Shown: positions 15,953 to 26,100 of the stretch, in pieces | Position numbering within the stretch: the first letter of the stretch is position 1 | How the letters are laid out: every line of letters begins with the position of its first letter | Origin: Taibaiella sp. | GTDB taxonomy: Bacteria > Bacteroidota > Bacteroidia > Chitinophagales > Chitinophagaceae | DNA length: 41,743 bases | Assembly: GCA_021740995.1 (NCBI GenBank) | Contig: JAIOYR010000030.1 | Location: forward strand, 1-41,743 | Reading direction: 5' to 3' | The notes under the pieces: model-generated | Told to the model about the DNA's origin: nothing | The model's database searches: none | The model's input: only the letters and a program-made list of their open reading frames with translations | Position numbers and translations under genes: made by a program

Positions 15953-17599
15953 CTACTTCGAAAGTAGTATCTTATGATTAGAAACAGCACCCTCAGCAGT
16001 CCTGAAAGAGACTATGTAACTGCCAGACGGGAACTGAGAAAGATCAGCATCGAAACGTGCCTTGCCCTCCAGTTCTGCCTCCATCATCACCTGCCCTACT
16101 ACACTAAACACCGTCATTTTAGTTTGTGATGTATTGGTACCACGGTCTATACTTAGTATACCACTTGTAGGGTTCGGGTAAATTTTCACACTACCAGCCG
16201 CTATGTTTTTCACATCCAGCAGAGAAATATAAATAATGTTGGAAAGCAGGGACTGGCAATTGCCGGTATCTCTTATGGCTGCGTAGAAGCCCATCATTCC
16301 CGGGTGATAGGTTTGTGCATTTGCTCCTGGTATTATTGTACCATTGAAGTACCAAATATACGTGCCTGCAGTATTAGCTACCAGCATATTATCTATCAGC
16401 GATACAAGTGGAGCCACGGGTGTGCTGTCGCGCACCATAAGTACTGCTGGTGTTGTAACAGAATCGTTCAGATAACAACCCATATCGGTAGTGCGGACAC
16501 GGAACGTAAGCAGGTCTCCGCTGGCATATGCCTGTGTATGCGTAGCGGTACCTGACGCTACTTCCACATCATTTACCAGCCATATCAGGTCAGGCGCAGT
16601 ACCAGCAGCACCATAAGTAGCTGTGAAGGTTATAGCAGAGTCAATACATCCCGGATTGGCACCACTGGTAAGTGTTATGCTCGCTGTAGGATTCAGGTTG
16701 GGTATTACTATCATAGTGATAGCCGTAGATATAGTAGTGTCATTGATTACACAATCATCAGGCGCTATCAGTTTGGCGTGTACTATGTCGCCGTTGTGCA
16801 ATGTATCTGTGATATATAACGGACCTATGGCACCCGGCACGAGTACTCCATTTACATACCAGTATATTGTGCTGCCCAGCCCCGCATCAGCAACCGTAGC
16901 AGTGAATGCATTAGAATCTGTAGCACAAATAGGGTTGCTGTAAACAGCTATAGATATCATAGCTGTAAGCGAGTCGTGTATTATCTCTATGCCATTGGAG
17001 TAAGCGGTATCTGTAGGAAAAGCGCATGTAGCATTTGAAATCATCATACAGCTTACCGTATCTCCATCGGCAAAGATGCTGGTATATATGCTACCGGTAG
17101 CACCTGACACTATTGCATTATCTATATACCACTGGTATTGTGGCGCTGTTCCTCCCACTATGGGATAGGCAGAAAAAGTAATAGGATGACCGGGACAATC
17201 AGGGTTGCTGCCTGCTATAATAGAACTAAGCACGCGTGGCATAATTGCCGAACTGCGATGAACTGTAATGACATTTGAACGTGCAGTATCGGGCAAGCTG
17301 AGGCTATTAATGAAATAGAGCATACAGTGTACTGTATCGCCATCATTTGCAGCAGTAGTATAAAAAGTATCTAAGGTTACACCTGTAAATATGCCGTTGA
17401 TAAACCAGGCAAATGTAGAGCCGATCGCCGTATCATTGCTCTCTACTGCGGTAAACTTTAGCTGGTCTCCGGGGCAGGTAGTATCACTGCCATAGGGCAG
17501 GTAAATACTTACCGAATCTTCGGTCTGTGCCTGTACAAACCCATAAGAACCAATACACAACAACAATAGCAGTGTAATTTTACGTATCATATTCAACAT
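15953..17599 (-). CDS. Secreted multi-domain protein with Ig-like repeats and type A T9SS sorting domain
   Basis: This 548-residue exported protein has a signal peptide (hydrophobic core LLLLLCIGSYGF, cleavage near VQAQ). It is followed by four Ig/PKD-like modules of about 90-100 residues, each with a cysteine near its start and another near its end (TCPGDQLKF, DCPGHPITF, ICATDSNAF, GCIDSAITF). These are linked to repeated WFINGIF/WYIDNAI/WYVNGVL/WLVNDVE strands and GDTVHC/GDTVSC/GDIVHA/GDLLTF turns. A shorter fifth module (WYFNGTIIPGANAQTY) and a sorting domain from YPNPTSG at 474 to the end complete it. It is probably a surface or released adhesin-like protein. The ATG at 17590, three codons in, is an equally good start. 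Confidence 0.85.
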   Translation of the reverse strand: MLNMIRKITLLLLLCIGSYGFVQAQTEDSVSIYLPYGSDTTCPGDQLKFTAVESNDTAIGSTFAWFINGIFTGVTLDTFYTTAANDGDTVHCMLYFINSLSLPDTARSNVITVHRSSAIMPRVLSSIIAGSNPDCPGHPITFSAYPIVGGTAPQYQWYIDNAIVSGATGSIYTSIFADGDTVSCMMISNATCAFPTDTAYSNGIEIIHDSLTAMISIAVYSNPICATDSNAFTATVADAGLGSTIYWYVNGVLVPGAIGPLYITDTLHNGDIVHAKLIAPDDCVINDTTISTAITMIVIPNLNPTASITLTSGANPGCIDSAITFTATYGAAGTAPDLIWLVNDVEVASGTATHTQAYASGDLLTFRVRTTDMGCYLNDSVTTPAVLMVRDSTPVAPLVSLIDNMLVANTAGTYIWYFNGTIIPGANAQTYHPGMMGFYAAIRDTGNCQSLLSNIIYISLLDVKNIAAGSVKIYPNPTSGILSIDRGTNTSQTKMTVFSVVGQVMMEAELEGKARFDADLSQFPSGSYIVSFRTAEGAVSNHKILLSK

Positions 17600-17819
17600 A
17601 TTTTGAGCCGCCCGTAGGGTACAGGTAGCGTTAAGTTCCGTAAAAATAATGTATTCATTTTAAATTATCGGGAAAGATTTTAGGTAATTCCTTCCTGTTA
17701 CTATCTCAGGACGAAAAAACAAACGTATATCAGAATCGTATACTTCCCTATTTTTAATACAACATATACCCTCCAAAATATCAACATCGTTCTGCAACGC
17801 CTGTTACGCCACTTTTCCT

Positions 17820-17827
17820 TACCTTTG
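17820..17827 (+). promoter_or_regulatory. -7 promoter element of the thiolase gene
   Basis: TACCTTTG fits TAnnTTTG and is followed by C. Transcription would start near 17834, about 16 bases before the ATG. A -33 TTG was not clear. Confidence 0.5.
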
Positions 17828-17849
17828 CACCACTTTTTAAAATACGGAA

Positions 17850-19028
17850 ATGAAAGAGGTATATATAGTATCAGCAGTGCGTACACCCATAGGTAGCTGG
17901 GGTGGTGCGTTAAAGGATTTTTCGGCTACGAAACTCGGTGCTATCGCTATTAAGGGTGCATTGGAAAGAGCAGGCATCAGCCCGGAAGAGGTGAATGAGG
18001 TGCTTATGGGCAGCGTGCTTCAGGCAAATCTTGGTCAGGCGCCTGCGCGTCAGGCGGCTAAATTTGCCGGTGTTCCGGACCATGTTTCCTGTACTACTGT
18101 AAACAAAGTGTGTGCAAGTGGCATGAAAGCAGTGATGCAAGGTGCTCAGGCTATCATGCTGGGCGATGCTGACGTAGTGGTTGCAGGTGGTATGGAGAGC
18201 ATGAGCAATGTGCCTTTCTACAACGAAAACCTGCGCTGGGGCAATAAGTATGGAAATGTAACCGTAATAGACGGTATAGCTAAGGATGGCCTGATAGATG
18301 TGTATCACAACTACCCCATGGGCAACGCTGCTGATCTTTGTGCTAAAGAGTGCAACATCAGCCGTGAGGCACAGGACGAATTTGCGGTAGAAAGCTACAA
18401 GCGCAGCCAGGCAGCATGGAATGAAGGTCGTTTCGACAACGAAATAGTACCTATAGAAATACCTAACAAAAAAGGCGACCCGATCATATTCAGCAAAGAT
18501 GAAGATCCATGGAATGTAAAGTTCGACAAGATTGCCGGACTTCGCCCTGCATTTACCAAAGACGGATCAGCAACCGCCGCAAACTCCAGCACAATGAATG
18601 ATGGCGCATCAGCTCTGGTGCTTATGAGCCGCGAGAAAGCTGAAGCTTTGGGCATAAAACCATTGGCTAAAATAATAGGATATGCCGATGCTGAGCAGGC
18701 TCCCGAATGGTTTACTACTTCTCCCTCTATTGCTATGCCAAAAGCAGTGGCAAAAGCCGGGCTGAAAATGGAAGATATAGAATATTTTGAACTCAACGAA
18801 GCTTTCAGTGTAGTAGGCATCGTGAACGCCGATAAAATGAACATCGATCGATCAAAGCTGAATATAAATGGCGGAGCAGTATCTCTTGGCCACCCATTGG
18901 GCAGCAGCGGATCACGTATTATTTGTACACTTATCAATGTACTGAACCAGAAAAATGCCAAATATGGCGCAGCAGCTATCTGCAATGGTGGCGGTGGATC
19001 CAGTGCAATAGTAATAGAAAGACTCTAA
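17850..19028 (+). CDS. Acetyl-CoA C-acyltransferase (thiolase)
   Basis: This 392-residue thiolase is of normal length for the soluble tetrameric enzymes. The catalytic residues are visible: Cys88 in VNKVCASGMK (acyl carrier), His348 in GGAVSLGHPLGSSGSR, and Cys378 in CNGGGG, plus NEAFS in the loop between. It catalyses reversible acetyl transfer between acyl-CoAs. Sequence alone does not decide between biosynthetic acetoacetyl-CoA thiolase and beta-oxidation 3-ketoacyl-CoA thiolase, although the cysteine context and lack of a neighbouring hydratase gene lean to acetyl-CoA acetyltransferase. The gene is monocistronic, with its own -7 element and a strong terminator behind it. Confidence 0.93.
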   Translation: MKEVYIVSAVRTPIGSWGGALKDFSATKLGAIAIKGALERAGISPEEVNEVLMGSVLQANLGQAPARQAAKFAGVPDHVSCTTVNKVCASGMKAVMQGAQAIMLGDADVVVAGGMESMSNVPFYNENLRWGNKYGNVTVIDGIAKDGLIDVYHNYPMGNAADLCAKECNISREAQDEFAVESYKRSQAAWNEGRFDNEIVPIEIPNKKGDPIIFSKDEDPWNVKFDKIAGLRPAFTKDGSATAANSSTMNDGASALVLMSREKAEALGIKPLAKIIGYADAEQAPEWFTTSPSIAMPKAVAKAGLKMEDIEYFELNEAFSVVGIVNADKMNIDRSKLNINGGAVSLGHPLGSSGSRIICTLINVLNQKNAKYGAAAICNGGGGSSAIVIERL

Positions 19029-19046
19029 GTGTTTACCATCACCCAA

Positions 19047-19084
19047 TATAAAAGCCGCTAATCATTTGATTAGCGGCTTTTATA
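19047..19084. terminator. Bidirectional terminator between thiolase and porP/sprF-like gene
   Basis: A long perfect stem, AAAAGCCGCTAATCA/TGATTAGCGGCTTTT (extended by three A/T pairs), with a minimal loop and T-rich ends, lies 19 bases after the thiolase stop and before the convergent gene ending at 19110. Confidence 0.85.
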
Positions 19085-19109
19085 ATTGAAGTATCTTTTA
19101 TGTGCTAAA

Positions 19110-20171
19110 TTATCTAAAGTTATAACTGTTCAGATCCTCGAAACGGGGACAAAATAAGGGGTCACGTGAGTTCTTCTTGTGCTGATAATTGCCGCGGACA
19201 TAAAATGTTAGCTCTGTAGCTCCGGCACCTGATGTGTTGGCAGAGAGTGACGAATTGGTAACATCCTGTGAGAATCCTACAGAAACATCCTTGTAGTCTA
19301 CGCGAATCATTGGAATGAACGCATCATTATTACGATAGAAAAGACCAAAATTCAGCGCAAATATACTTGGCAATCCTACCGGCACACTGCGCCATGTAAA
19401 AAATCCACCCAGTATAAACTCGTTACTTGGCTGCTGGAAGCTGTAGTTGCCATGAACAGTCACACCAAACTGCTCACTGAAAGACGAGTGAAATCCACCG
19501 TTAAACTGCCATTTCATAGGAATGCTTATGGGGTCTGCACCGGTAAACACCTGAGTAGGCGTGTTGATATGGAATGCACTCACACCCAGATAATAGTTGA
19601 ATGCGCCATTCTGATCCAAAGAACTATTGAGGCTCACACCTGCACCTACATCATAACCATTCATGTTTCTGAAAACAGCGTTTTCACCAGTAGGGTTTGC
19701 GGGGTCAAAGGTGCCATTGATATATTGGTTCGTAGTAGTCATTTTAGCCTGATTAACAGAACGGGTAAAATAGCCGCCGGATAGTCCTACTGACAAATAG
19801 GTATGATATACATCTTCCAATGCCTTGTTATAGCTGATAGCAGGGTATATCTGTGTACTGTTGAAGTCTACAGAGCCTGCCTTATCAAAGGAAGTAACAA
19901 GACCAAAACTCAGGTAGTCATTTATTTCCCTGTTCACAAGTATGCGTGTTTCGCCAGATAGCATTACTGTATTATAAGGCGAAGCGACATTACCCCATTG
20001 GCTACGGTAGTCCAAGCCCACCTTGTAGTCGCCGGTGAAGATACCCGTCAACGCAGGATTACGCAACATAGCATTTTCATAAAATTGCGAAAAGTGTATA
20101 TCCTGCGCATTACTGTTCATGCTTACGCCGATCAGAATGACTGCAAATACCCTGTTTAAATAACGCTTCAT
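19110..20171 (-). CDS. PorP/SprF family outer-membrane protein of the type IX secretion system
   Basis: This 353-residue protein has a signal peptide (cleavage near SNAQ at 20-23) and the PorP/SprF hallmark right after it: DIHFSQFYENAMLRNPALTG. Then follows a chain of alternating strands that should form a 14-strand beta-barrel, including SQWGNVASPYNTVMLSGE, SFGLVTSFDKAG and VDYKDVSVGFSQDV. Members such as SprF of Flavobacterium johnsoniae are needed to export or anchor a particular adhesin with a type B (gliding motility) C-terminal domain. That fits the giant protein encoded 28 bases upstream in the same direction. ATG at 20171 is used because the codon three triplets earlier is TTG. Confidence 0.9.
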   Translation of the reverse strand: MKRYLNRVFAVILIGVSMNSNAQDIHFSQFYENAMLRNPALTGIFTGDYKVGLDYRSQWGNVASPYNTVMLSGETRILVNREINDYLSFGLVTSFDKAGSVDFNSTQIYPAISYNKALEDVYHTYLSVGLSGGYFTRSVNQAKMTTTNQYINGTFDPANPTGENAVFRNMNGYDVGAGVSLNSSLDQNGAFNYYLGVSAFHINTPTQVFTGADPISIPMKWQFNGGFHSSFSEQFGVTVHGNYSFQQPSNEFILGGFFTWRSVPVGLPSIFALNFGLFYRNNDAFIPMIRVDYKDVSVGFSQDVTNSSLSANTSGAGATELTFYVRGNYQHKKNSRDPLFCPRFEDLNSYNFR

Positions 20172-20199
20172 TTGTTTCAATTTATAATATTAACGCAAA

Positions 20200-23100
20200 T
20201 TATCTTACTATCGAAATATCGCCTTTGTATTTAAATTCTGTACCACCCAGGTTACAGGTAGCCTCTACAATATACACAAACACGTCAGGTGGCAATACAA
20301 TACCCTTGAACTGTCCGTCCCATCCTGCACCGGCATCATTTGCCTGTATGTTGTATCGTTCATAGACCAGCTCGCCCCAACGATTGTAAATCAGGAACTT
20401 GGAGATATTTGATATTCCCTTACCACTCACGTAGAAGCGGTCATTCATACCATCACCGTTAGGTGTAAATGTGTTTGGTATAAACACCTGAGCATCATCG
20501 CATGTGAGCTTGATTGTTACATCCTTAGTAGATGTACAACCATAAACAGATGTAGCAGTGAATGTATACGTAGTAGTTACCGACGGTGTAGCTATAGTAT
20601 TATAACATTCAACACATGATAGTGACCCGGGTGGTGACCAGAAATAGTTAGAAATAATCAGTCCGTTGCTAACAGTAGCTTTAAGTGGTACACTTGTACC
20701 TGACTGTACAGTAGCATCGGCAGGAGTAACCGCAATATCTATATCCGGGAACGGTGCCACTACTACAGTTGTATATAGAGTGTCGGGCCAGCATACATTT
20801 GGTGTTATTGCAACAGAGTAAGTAGTTGTTACTACAGGTGAAACAACCGGGTTAGGTATAAACCTGTTGCTTATTGCTACATCGTTCAGCCAAAAGAAAT
20901 CTGAGCGTGCACCATCGGGGTTAAAACTAACAGCATTCAGTTGTGCACTTCCGCCCAGACAGATTACAGTATCCTTATTGATGCTATTGAATGCGCTATC
21001 AAGCACTGTTACAGGCACACGCAAAGAGTCATGGCAGCCAAATGGTGTTATACCAGTAACCCTGTACACTAGGGTGAAAGTATTGGACAATATTGGATTA
21101 AAACAGGTATCACAAGATATAAATGCATTGGGGAACCATGCAAACTTGGTTACATAACCAGCTGTTGCAAAAGAATCCCTGACCGTGAGCTGCGTGGTGC
21201 TGCCATTACATACTATTGCCGGATTAGGCAATACACGCATTACCGGAAGCTGCATTACAGTAACGGTAAAGACAATCGAATCACGACAACCGAGAGAATC
21301 TATTGCTACCATTGTATATGGTGTTGTAACAATAGGGCAAGCCGTTACTGTATCACATATTGTACAAGACAAACCTGCAGCCGGCCTCCAGTTGAAGAAA
21401 GTACCCTCGCGTCCGCTGGCAATAAGTACAGTACAGTCTCCTTTACAAATACTGTCACGACCAGTAACTCTTATGTCATTTAGCAGTGTATCTACTATTA
21501 CTGTTACCTGTGCAGTATCAGGACATCCAAATGTAGTTCTACCCGTCACCACATATGTAGTCGTAATGGTTGGACTAGCTGTAACCACAGGTCCTACTGT
21601 AGTATTTAATCCCGTAGATGGCGACCATGTATAACCACCATCTGCACCACCGGCAGTAAGCACCACAGAAGAATACTTACAGATAACCGCAGGATGATTC
21701 ACAGTTACCACAGGCAGTGGACGGATATTTATGATTCGGGTAACGAAACAGCTTGTAGGAAGCGTATAGGTAATGGTAGCTGTACCCGCAGAAACACCGG
21801 TAATTACACCTGATGTATCTACTATAGTAGCAATACCCGGATCGCTGATACTCCAGCTGCCACCTGTAGTTACATTTCTTGCAGTGTCCACAAAGCCTAC
21901 ACACAGATTAACAGGTGCAACTATGGCTGCAGGTAGCGGATTGACTGTAACCCTAAATGTCTCATGACAGGAGAATGCCAATGAATAAGTAATTGTAACT
22001 ACCCCCGGAGCAACACCGGTAAGCACACCAGTAAACGGATCTATGGTAGCCACAAGTGGATCACTGCTGGTCCATGTACCGGCACCAGAAGATGGCGGTA
22101 ACGGCACACTGGTAAGAACAATAGTAGACCCTTCACACACAGTATCAGGCCCTACTATAGGAGCTGGAAGCGGATGAACTTCTACTGTCACCGTTCTGAA
22201 ACAACCGGTTGGAAGTGTATAAGTAATAGTCGTAGTACCTACACCAATACCTGTGATGCGGGCAACATCGAATGCAGGAGAAATAGCCACCACTGTAGCT
22301 ACAAAACCACCACCACTCCAGGCACCACCACCTGGGCCAGACGTGAGAATAGTATCCCCACCAAGGCAAATATCCGTAACCCCTACTATAGGGTTAGGCA
22401 AAGGATTAACTGTAAGTAAAGCGGTACGCTCACAACCAGTTGAGGTAAGTCTGTAAGTGATGACCGTAAGTCCGGGAACAAGAGCAGTAAATACTCCGGT
22501 TGTAGCATTAATCGTTCCTACTGTAGGATTGCTGCTTGACCATGTGCCACCCGGCGTAGCACTGCTAAGTGCAGATAGGTCACCTTCACATACCGATAGG
22601 CTTCCGGTAATAACTGCGGGCAGCGGATTTACGGTTACTGTAATAAATGTATCGCAACCCGTAGGTAAGGTGTAAGTAATTCTTGCTGTACCTGCACTCA
22701 CACCAAATACAGAGCCACTACCTGTAGATACAGTGGCAACACTTACATTCCCACTACTCCACGTACCTCCCGGAAAAATAGTATTAAACAAATTAGAGAA
22801 TGTACCCACGCAGAGCACTCTGTTTCCGAGTATGGATGCGTCTGTTGGCAGAGGGTTCACAATTACCGTAGTCGCTGCAAAACAACCGGTGGGCAGCATA
22901 TAAGATATTATAGATGTCCCGGTGGTTAACCCTATCATCTGCCCGCTAGGCATAAATATGAACGCTACGCTCGGATTGCTGCTGCTCCATGTGCCTCCCG
23001 GCGTAGTACTGCTGAGAATGCTGGTATCTCCCTGACAGATACTGGTAGCACCGGTAATCGGTGCAGGGTTTGGGTTAACAGTAAACTGAACTACCCTTGG

Positions 23101-26100
23101 ACAGCTGGATGGTAATGTATAAGTAATAAATGCAACACCCGGCGATACACCCAGTACCACACCAGTAGCAGTACCTACAGAAGCCACTGAAAGGTTGCTA
23201 CTGCTCCACGAGCCACCTGTAGTAATATTGCTGAGTGTAGAGGTAAAGCCCTGACAAACAGACAGTGTACCAGTAATAGGCTGAGGTGTCGGATTAATTG
23301 TCATTATAGCTGTCCTGTAACAGCCCGTAGGCAGCGTATAAGTAATATGCACAGTACCGGCCGATACACTGGCTACCAGACCAGAAGATGGATTTACTAC
23401 AGCAATCAGAATATTGTCGCTGGTCCAGCTGCCACCGGGCACTGAGTTAAACAAGGTAGTTGAGTCATTGAGACATATATTCAACAGGCCGGTTATTGTA
23501 TCAGGTAATGGATTTACTGTTACAATTGCTGTTGTCAAACAGCCGGTTGTTGGCAATGTATAAGTAACAGTAGCAGTGGCAGCGGTTGATCCTGTCCACA
23601 CAGCAGTCACCAATCCTGATGCATCTATCGTTGCTACAGATGTAGGAGATATACTCCATATTCCACCCGGTGTGCCACTGCTAAGGAATGTGGTATAAGA
23701 ATAACATATAGCCAGCGTACCGGTAATAGGCGATGGCAACGGATCAACAGTTACAGAATAGGTAGTGAGACAGCCGGTAGGTAAAATATAAGTAATAACC
23801 GCAACACCAGCACTCACACCTGTAACAACACCAGTTGAAGAACCCACAGTTGCAAATACGCCACTGCTACTCCAGGTCCCGCCACCCGACGCGCTACTGA
23901 TAGTAATCGTAGACCCCACACAGACATTAGTTGGCCCGGTGACTGCCGCCGGCAACGGATTCACAGTAATGGGTGTTGTTATAATACAACCTGTGGCATT
24001 TGCGGTAAATGTAATAATAGTAACACCTGCACTCAAACCGGTTACAACGCCGGTTGTTGCATCAATACTGCCTATTGCAGGAAGGCTGCTGCTCCATGTG
24101 CCGCCGCCAGTGGTGAAGTTGAAGAGTGTGATGGTAGAACCTACACATACCTGAGTAGGACCGGTGATTGCAGCCGGTAATGGCTGAACCGTAACTACCG
24201 CAGTGTTGCGACAGGTTGTTGCCAATGTATATGTTATGGTAGCTGTACCGGTATTGATACCTGTTACCACGCCCGATAAAGAACCAATAGTAGCGATTAT
24301 GGTTGGGGAGCTTGCCCACAATCCACCAGCAGGCGAGCCTGTAAGTGTAGACGCAATGCCGGGACATACCAGTACAGAACCTATAATAGCTGGTAAAGGA
24401 TATACCGTTACAATTGCTGATCTCGCACAGCCCGAAGGAAGTGTATAACTGATTTCTGCTGTGCCCGCAGATACGCCGGTAACTATACCCGATGTGCCTA
24501 CCGTAGCCACACCCGGCGAAACACTGGACCATGCGCCACCCGGGAAAAGATTAAAAAGTGTAGTAGTGTTACCCTCACACATATATAATATTCCGGTTGT
24601 TGCCGGTGGCACTGGGCTAACGGTTACTGTAGCAAATGACGTACAACCGGAAGCAAGTGTATAAGTGATATTGGCAGTACCGGCAGTAAATCCGGTTACC
24701 AGACCAGTACCCAAAAACACCTTAGCTACAATCGTATCGCTGCTGCTCCATGTTCCTCCCGGTATTGGATGAGATAATGTTGTAGTACCGCCTACACATA
24801 TTGCAAGCACACCTGTTGGTGGGCCGGGTATGGGGTCTACGGTAGCTATTAATGAAGTAGCACAACCTGTAGGTAATGTATAAGAAATGATCGCTGTGCC
24901 CGGTGTAACACCGCACAACGAACCGGATGTACCAATTGTAGCTACTGCAATATCCAAGCTACTCCATGTACCACCGGGAGTAGTATTGCTTAAGGTAGCA
25001 CAGAAACCAATACAGGTTCTCGCAAATCCTGTAATAGGTGCAGGCAAAGGATTAACTGTTACAACTGAAGTTGTAAAACAACTGGTAGGCAATGTGTATG
25101 TAATTGTCGCAGTACCTGGTGCAAATCCGTTTACTACACCTGTTGTACTATTAATAGCTGCAACCGAAGGATTGCTGCTCATCCATGTACCGGGACCACC
25201 TGCTGACGGATTGCTCAATGGTGAAATTGACCCTACACATATCAGATGCGAGCCGCCATTGGGCAACGGAGTAGGATTAACCGTAATAGGTGTACTTATT
25301 GTACAACCTGAAGACAATGCATAGGTAATAGTAACAATGCCTGGAAAGAAACCAGTTACAACACCGGTAGTGATATCCACGTCGGCAGTAGGAGGGATAT
25401 TACTGGTCCAGGTACCACCTGACGGAGAACTGCTCAATGTTATAGTAGCCCCCATACATACACCAGTAGGACCTGTGATGGCAGCAGGAAGTGCATTGAC
25501 AGTAACTACCGCAGAAGCGCTACAACCCGAAGATAATGTATAAAATACTATATCAGTACCGGGAGATCGTGCTGTAAGCAATCCGGTAGCTGCTTCTATA
25601 GTATCTATGCCAAAATTAGTTACACTCCATACGCCACCAGATGTAGTACTGCTTAATATTGTAGACTGACCTACACAAAGATTGAGCACACCCGTAATAG
25701 GTGCAGGAACATTAGATACTGTTATCGTATCGGTCACAAAACAGCCACCAGGCAAAGTATACCTTATAGAGGTAGCACCCAGTGAAACACCCGTAACAAC
25801 GCCAGTTCCGGCAACTACCGATGCAATAGTTGAATTGGCGCTTGTCCAAATACCGCCTGGCATACCATTAGCTTTTGTTATGGTTTGTCCCAGACATACG
25901 GTGTCTGGTCCGGTAATAGTTGTAGGTGTGGCAAGAACAGTAACTGTAATACTAGAAGCACAACCACCACCTAATACATAAGATATGAGGGCGGTTCCTG
26001 CTACGCTCTGACCAGTAGCTATTCCGGCTACCGGGGCTATTGTAATCGTAGATGTGGCAGAACTTATCCACGTACCACCTACTGACGCAGTGGTGAAGGT

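Noticed and set aside
17701-17849. Leftward frame before the thiolase gene
   Set aside because: It overlaps the thiolase promoter, has no family resemblance and contains an improbable mix of Cys, Trp and basic residues.
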